Assembly: GCA_013178095.1 (NCBI GenBank)
Contig: JABLXK010000020.1
Coordinates: 1-54,881 of the forward strand
Origin: Anaerolineae bacterium
Lineage (GTDB): Bacteria; Chloroflexota; Anaerolineae; Anaerolineales; Anaerolineaceae
Direction: 5' to 3'
Length of the DNA: 54,881 nt
The notes beneath the pieces are model-generated. The model saw only the letters and a list, made by a program, of their open reading frames with translations, did no database searches and was not told where the DNA came from. How positions within the stretch are numbered: the first letter of the stretch is position 1; each line of letters opens with the position of its first letter. Positions 51,424 through 54,881 of the stretch are shown here, piece after piece. Made by a program: the position numbers and the translations under genes.

Positions 51424-51783
51424 TTAGTCCGTTATGGGCCGCTCCAGGCTTGGCAAGCCGGCGAGATAAAGCCTGCCGGAGAGCTCGAACATGCCGAATG
51501 GGGAGGTGATTAACGGGATGCCTTCCTCATTGGCAAGATCAATCGTTTCCTGGGGTGGTTTCTTTCCGCGGACGAAAATGATTGCGGCAACGTCCGACAT
51601 TTGGGCGGTGCGCACCACTTGGGGATTGCATAAACCGGTTAGGAGAACCGCATCCGGTTGGATGGAAGCCAGCACATCGCTCATCAGGTCAGCGCCGCAG
51701 CCGCCTTTGACTTCGCGGGAGAGATCGGCTGATTTGGTCAGCAAATCTCCATCGATGTATTTGATCAGGTTTTTGATATTCAT
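51424..51783 (-). CDS. DRTGG-domain protein (first copy)
   Basis: 119-residue single DRTGG domain: IKYIDGDLLTKSADLSREVK, GCGADLMSDVLASIQPDAVL, then QVVRTAQMSDVAAIIFVRGK and EEGIPLITSPFGMFELSGRL. Only moderately similar to the copy at 50038-50382, so the two are old paralogues. It is the first gene of the whole hydrogenase cluster. No ribosome binding site is visible before the ATG. A TATAAT box lies 47 nt upstream on the minus strand (51835-51830) with a weak -35. It is divergent from hisS with 85 bp between them. Confidence 0.88.
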   Translation of the reverse strand: MNIKNLIKYIDGDLLTKSADLSREVKGGCGADLMSDVLASIQPDAVLLTGLCNPQVVRTAQMSDVAAIIFVRGKKPPQETIDLANEEGIPLITSPFGMFELSGRLYLAGLPSLERPITD

Positions 51784-51868
51784 CTATACCAAATATTGTC
51801 TAAACTATTACGTAAGGGTGACCTCCATAATTATATGTTAAAATTTCGGGATATTTAGGCGAGCGCTT

Positions 51869-53143
51869 ATGAAAAACATCATTCAAACTGTTAAAGGAAC
51901 ACGCGAATTTTATCCGGAAGAAATGGCATTGCGAAAATGGCTGTACGGCAAGATCAGCCAGGTTTCGCAATCGTTCGGCTATCAGGAATATGACGGCCCG
52001 TTTCTGGAATCCATCGAGTTGTACGCCGCCAAATCAGGCGAGGAACTGGTAAAGGAGCAATCCTTTGTTTTCCCCGATCGGGGTGGCAACTTGATCACAT
52101 TGCGGCCGGAATTAACTCCCAGCCTGGCGCGCATGGTGGCGCAGCGCCAAAACCAACTGGTTTATCCGCTGCGTTGGTGGTCTTTCGGCCCTTTCTGGCG
52201 ATACGAGAAACCGCAAAAAGGGCGCACACGCGAATTTTTCCAATGGAATATCGACCTGATTGGCGTGGACAGCCCGGAAGGCGATGCGGAACTGGTAGCC
52301 ATCGCCGCAGAATTTTTCAAAGCGGTGGGATTGACGCCTTCCGAAGTAAAAATCCTGGTAAATGACCGCCGGCTGATGGATAGCCAGATCTCAAAATTAG
52401 GAATTGAAAAAACCGAAGACAAAAAAAAGGTGCTCAGTATCATCGACCGGCGCGATAAATTGAGCGCAAATGATTGGGATTCTTATGTATTGGAATCTGG
52501 TTTTACAACTACGCAATTAAATGGATTGAAGGATGTCCTAAATAATAAGGATCTGTATAAAACATCAGAGACCGTTATGCGGTTTTTCGCCGCATTAAAT
52601 GCTTTGGGAGTGGAGCAATACGTCAGCTACGATCCGCGCGTGGTACGCGGACTGGATTATTACACCGGGATTGTTTTTGAGGCGCGGGATGCCGGTGAAA
52701 GTTCGCGCGCGATCCTGGGCGGCGGACGCTATGATAATCTTGTGGGTGATGTGGGCGGCAATCCACTCACGGGTGTGGGTTTTGCTATGGGCGACGTGGT
52801 TATGCCGTTGATCCTGGAACAATTTGGAAAATTGCCTGCTTTAAACCTGAACCCTGCCGAAGTGCTGGTAACGGTATTCGATGCCGATTGCCAGGCATAC
52901 AGCCTGGCTATTGCTGCAGAGCTGCGTCAGGCCGGCATTAACGTGAATACCTATCCGGAAGCGGTCAAGATAGGCAAGCAATTCAAATATGCCGACCGGG
53001 TGGGAGCGCGTTACGTAATCGTGGCCGGACCGGATGAACGCGATGCGAAAATTATCCAGGTAAAGGATTTGCAGAGTGGGGAACAGAACACTGTGCCGAT
53101 CAAGGAGGCTGTAAGTGTTCTGCAAAAAATGATTCACAAATAA
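51869..53143 (+). CDS. hisS: Histidyl-tRNA synthetase
   Basis: Class II synthetase of 424 residues. Motif 1 and 2 regions are clear: GTREFYPEEMALRKWL, LRPELTPSLARMVA, FGPFWRYEKPQKGRTREFFQ. The histidine-specific motif RGLDYYTGIVFEA, motif 3 GGGRYDNLVGDVGG, and the C-terminal anticodon-binding domain (about 330-424, ending VSVLQKMIHK) are present. It is followed by a terminator; the matching tRNA-His gene lies about 630 bp downstream on the same strand. Confidence 0.97.
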   Translation: MKNIIQTVKGTREFYPEEMALRKWLYGKISQVSQSFGYQEYDGPFLESIELYAAKSGEELVKEQSFVFPDRGGNLITLRPELTPSLARMVAQRQNQLVYPLRWWSFGPFWRYEKPQKGRTREFFQWNIDLIGVDSPEGDAELVAIAAEFFKAVGLTPSEVKILVNDRRLMDSQISKLGIEKTEDKKKVLSIIDRRDKLSANDWDSYVLESGFTTTQLNGLKDVLNNKDLYKTSETVMRFFAALNALGVEQYVSYDPRVVRGLDYYTGIVFEARDAGESSRAILGGGRYDNLVGDVGGNPLTGVGFAMGDVVMPLILEQFGKLPALNLNPAEVLVTVFDADCQAYSLAIAAELRQAGINVNTYPEAVKIGKQFKYADRVGARYVIVAGPDERDAKIIQVKDLQSGEQNTVPIKEAVSVLQKMIHK

Positions 53144-53158
53144 GCTTACGTATTCCTC

Positions 53159-53192
53159 AAAAAAAATCTTCGCCCTGTTGCGAAGATTTTTT
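53159..53192 (+). terminator. Terminator of hisS
   Basis: A perfect 11-bp stem (53163-53173 with 53180-53190, 6-nt loop) with a T run in its 3' arm, 20 bp after the hisS stop. Confidence 0.85.
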
Positions 53193-53240
53193 GGTAAAAT
53201 TGGCCTGTTTGAATACTCGCAATAACTATCTATGGAATAA

Positions 53241-53705
53241 AGATTTCGTCCTCGTCAGACATCCTTCCGGTGTCTGAATTGTCATACTTTAATCTCCAAC
53301 TGTGCGGTAGGCACAAATCATCGAAATCATTGCCCCACCTGTTTATGGTCCCGCCACCTGGATTTGAACGTACCTGGTGACCGAAAATCTGATTGCGGCG
53401 CCCGCATGCAGCCAATCGGACTTACGTTAAAAAACATTCGCGTCAATCCCTATACCCAAAAAGCGAGCGGCGAGATCATGCTGGTGCATCATTGTCTGGC
53501 TTGCGGCCGGATTTCGTGCAACCGCGTCGCAGGTGACGATAATGCTTATGCGATCATTTGCCTGTTGAAAGAAAGCAGGCCAGTGGACGAACTCGCCGCC
53601 ATCAAATTGGAGGAATTGAATATTGGCCTGCTCACGCCGGATAATGAGGATCTCGTTGCGCGAGCACTGCTGGGCAACCAATACCAATCATTCCTGGGTG
53701 AATAG
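53241..53705 (+). CDS. RNHCP-domain zinc protein, start disrupted or non-canonical
   Basis: In the frame ending at 53705 the residues from 53265 read FRCLNCHTL, then GTNHRNHCPTCLWS, PGDRKSDCGARMQPIGL, HHCLACGRISCNRVAGDDN. This is a full RNHCP domain with three zinc-type CxxC pairs and the defining RNHCP string at about 53316. No ATG, GTG or TTG lies in frame before it: the nearest is an ATG at 53232, but it runs ATG-GAA-TAA, a stop at the third codon. Either a frameshift or nonsense change has inactivated it, or translation starts at a rare codon, or there is a sequence error. The first usable TTG (53364) would drop the RNHCP motif. Function of the family is unknown. Confidence 0.72.
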   Translation, partial: RFRPRQTSFRCLNCHTLISNCAVGTNHRNHCPTCLWSRHLDLNVPGDRKSDCGARMQPIGLTLKNIRVNPYTQKASGEIMLVHHCLACGRISCNRVAGDDNAYAIICLLKESRPVDELAAIKLEELNIGLLTPDNEDLVARALLGNQYQSFLGE

Positions 53706-53735
53706 GGAAGAAAAGTTTTCGAATTAAAAAACCAC

Positions 53736-53764
53736 TTGCTCTGTATAGGCGAGCATAGTAAAAT
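53736..53764 (+). promoter_or_regulatory. Promoter of tRNA-His
   Basis: TTGCTC (53736-53741) and TAAAAT (53759-53764) are separated by 17 nt, and the mature tRNA starts 13 nt further on. Confidence 0.55.
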
Positions 53765-53777
53765 CAGGGTCTGACAT

Positions 53778-53850
53778 GGTGGCTGTAGCTCAATGGCAGA
53801 GCACTTGACTGTGGATCAAGGGGTTGTGGGTTCGACCCCCATCAGCCACC
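53778..53850 (+). tRNA. tRNA-His (anticodon GTG)
   Basis: A full cloverleaf. The acceptor stem GTGGCTG pairs with CAGCCAC (53843-53849), with an extra G(-1) at 53778 opposite the C at 53850, the identity mark of tRNA-His. The anticodon stem CTTGA/TCAAG encloses loop CTGTGGA with anticodon GTG. The T arm has the TTCGA loop. The CCA end is not encoded. Confidence 0.95.
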
Positions 53851-53857
53851 CAGACCT

Positions 53858-53883
53858 AAAAAGGCTGTTTCGGCAGCCTTTTT
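53858..53883 (+). terminator. Terminator of tRNA-His
   Basis: The stem AAAAAGGCTG/CAGCCTTTTT around a 6-nt loop, with a T run, begins 8 bp after the tRNA. Confidence 0.85.
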
Positions 53884-54093
53884 GTTTTAATCATAACTTA
53901 TGGAACGCGGAAAAACAGAATCAATCCCGTTTTAGCTTTCCGTTATGTCTTGGTATCAAGCTCGACTGATGGGCTGATCCGGCTAATCCATAGGGATGGC
54001 AGGCGGCTCCAATCTGCTTTACAATCTTTAGAAAAGGAATCCTCAAGCTTGTCGTGGAAAAGTGACCACCAATTTTTTGCCGGGAGAAAATCA

Positions 54094-54561
54094 ATGATTG
54101 AACTTCAAGCCATGACTGAATCTGATTTTCAAGAATATTTAACCAGAGCGGTGGAGACTTATGCCGCGGAGAAGGTAAAAGCAGGGAACTGGAGGGAGGA
54201 TGAGGCACTCGACCGATCCCGCAAGGAATTCAACGATCTGCTACCCGAAGGTGTTCACACCGCGGATCATTTTCTCTACAATATCGTGAATGAAGCTGGC
54301 GAGAAAGTCGGATTTCTGTGGTTCGCCCTTGCGCCCCGTCGTCCAGAATGGTATTTTATCTACGATTTCGAGATTTTCGAAGTTTTCCGCCGCCGGGGAT
54401 ATGCTTTTCAAGCGTTGGCGAAACTGGAAGAATTCGCCCGGACTCGCAGTATCGAAACCATCGAACTGCATGTTTTCGGACACAACACGGCTGCCCGGGA
54501 ATTGTATAAAAAGGCAGGCTTTATTGAAGCCAATGTCATGATGACGAAGGAGATAAAGTAA
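54094..54561 (+). CDS. GNAT-family N-acetyltransferase
   Basis: 155-residue acetyltransferase. The acetyl-CoA motif A is FEVFRRRGYAFQALAKLEEF (about residues 95-114), followed by IETIELHVFGHNTAARELYKKAGF, the usual end of a GNAT fold. The ATG at 54094 has GGGAGA 6 nt upstream; the open frame continues upstream to 53950, but that part has no family likeness. Substrate unknown. No transport or resistance partner is next to it. Confidence 0.9.
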   Translation: MIELQAMTESDFQEYLTRAVETYAAEKVKAGNWREDEALDRSRKEFNDLLPEGVHTADHFLYNIVNEAGEKVGFLWFALAPRRPEWYFIYDFEIFEVFRRRGYAFQALAKLEEFARTRSIETIELHVFGHNTAARELYKKAGFIEANVMMTKEIK

Positions 54562-54766
54562 AGACAAAATCCTTTTAAACAGGAAGATTGAGATAAGGGG
54601 GGAATACTGAATGGCGCGCCATAAGATAATCCATGAGTTGATGAATTTTTACAAATCAGCTTAAAAAGATATGAATAAGTTCAGAAACATATGAGACGAA
54701 GGCTCTGGACAAAAAGGAGCATCGGGGTCATCCTTAGCGGTGGTAAACCAAAAAAAGGAGATCCCG

Positions 54767-54881
54767 ATGCACATTCGATATCACTTGCCAAAGGAATTTT
54801 ATCAGTTAGTCAAGCGCAAGCCAATAGCACTTAGCGAGAAAGCGAAACACAGACTGCAAATGCTGCGGGCATGGCAAGCAC
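54767..54881 (+). CDS. Transposase or integrase N-terminus (3' truncated by window edge)
   Basis: An ATG with AAAGGAG 6 nt upstream opens a frame of 38 codons running off the window: MHIRYHLPKEFYQLV, then LSEKAKHRLQMLRAWQA. The LSEKAKxRLxxL phrase resembles the N-terminal HTH start of IS481- or IS3-like transposases. The 205 bp before it (54562-54766) hold no gene. They probably include the left end of the element, near 54690, where the sequence changes character, but no inverted repeat can be proved without the other end. Confidence 0.5.
   Translation, partial: MHIRYHLPKEFYQLVKRKPIALSEKAKHRLQMLRAWQA

Noticed and set aside
51784..51868. GGAGG in the hisS-DRTGG intergenic region (minus strand) as a ribosome binding site of a small gene
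   Set aside because: The codons after it reach a stop (TAA) at once and no start codon lies at the right distance.
53950..54093. 48-codon N-terminal extension of the GNAT gene
   Set aside because: No similarity to GNAT proteins, and the ATG at 54094 has a good ribosome binding site.

Overview
The window looks like a chromosomal segment from a fermentative, anaerobic bacterium, most likely a member of the Chloroflexota (class Anaerolineae or a relative). This is an inference from gene content and protein style: a long-form HPF, an Arg-type EF-P, an Anaerolineae-like suf operon, an NAD-linked [NiFe] hydrogenase, and no outer-membrane genes. Base composition is moderate (about half G+C). The codon style looks even across the core genes, so I see no large imported island. 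Both edges carry transposase fragments: an IS110-family C-terminus at 1-107 and the first codons of another transposase at 54767-54881.

Layout. 181-4407, minus strand: FtsH, EF-P, hibernation factor HPF, a ComF-type phosphoribosyltransferase and a 48-residue Flp-type pilin. 4589-8297, plus: an unrecognised 177-residue protein, an SPFH protein fused to an excisionase-type HTH, and succinate-CoA ligase (sucCD). 8302-11992: acyl carrier protein, type 2 IPP isomerase, and a tetrahydropterin/folate set (folE, folK, folB and a FolM/PTR1-like reductase). 12113-18954: HMA metal chaperone, tkt-rpiB-pgi sugar-phosphate operon, ROK kinase, and a PLP-dependent alpha-oxoamine synthase. 19289-23762: CNNM/CorC membrane protein, pentapeptide-repeat protein, beta-propeller lipoprotein, and a membrane GGDEF protein. 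24079-31776: lipoate ligase, SufT-like protein and SufR-like repressor on the minus strand, divergent from sufC-sufB-sufD-89aa-sufS-sufU. The two sets are separated by an almost mirror-symmetric double promoter.

31852-51783, all minus strand, is the most remarkable region: about 20 kb given to one NAD-linked [NiFe] hydrogenase. In order of transcription it holds DRTGG protein, CBS-CBS-HATPase, second DRTGG protein, PHP phosphoesterase, HndA-like, GHKL ATPase, HndB-like, HndC-like, NuoE-like, NuoF-like, a HoxU-like protein with an extra formate-dehydrogenase-type domain, HoxY, HoxH, maturation protease, HypA, HypB, HypF, HypC, HypD and HypE, then a methyltransferase and a PIG-L deacetylase. 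It has a complete HndABC set, normally the partner of an [FeFe] HndD, but no [FeFe] subunit. Instead it has a second NuoE/NuoF pair and a [NiFe] catalytic pair. The second NuoF has lost every cysteine of its N-terminal ferredoxin-like domain. This could be a multi-flavin, possibly bifurcating [NiFe] hydrogenase with its own sensory module. 51869-54561, plus: hisS, an RNHCP zinc protein with a damaged or unusual start, tRNA-His(GTG), and a GNAT acetyltransferase.

How the parts fit: the Suf system supplies Fe-S clusters to the very cluster-rich hydrogenase and to lipoate-dependent enzymes (lplA sits beside sufT). The Hyp proteins build the NiFe(CN)2CO site. Pentose-phosphate and succinate-CoA ligase genes fit sugar fermentation with H2 release or uptake through NADH. 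No CRISPR array, rRNA, phage or plasmid gene was seen.
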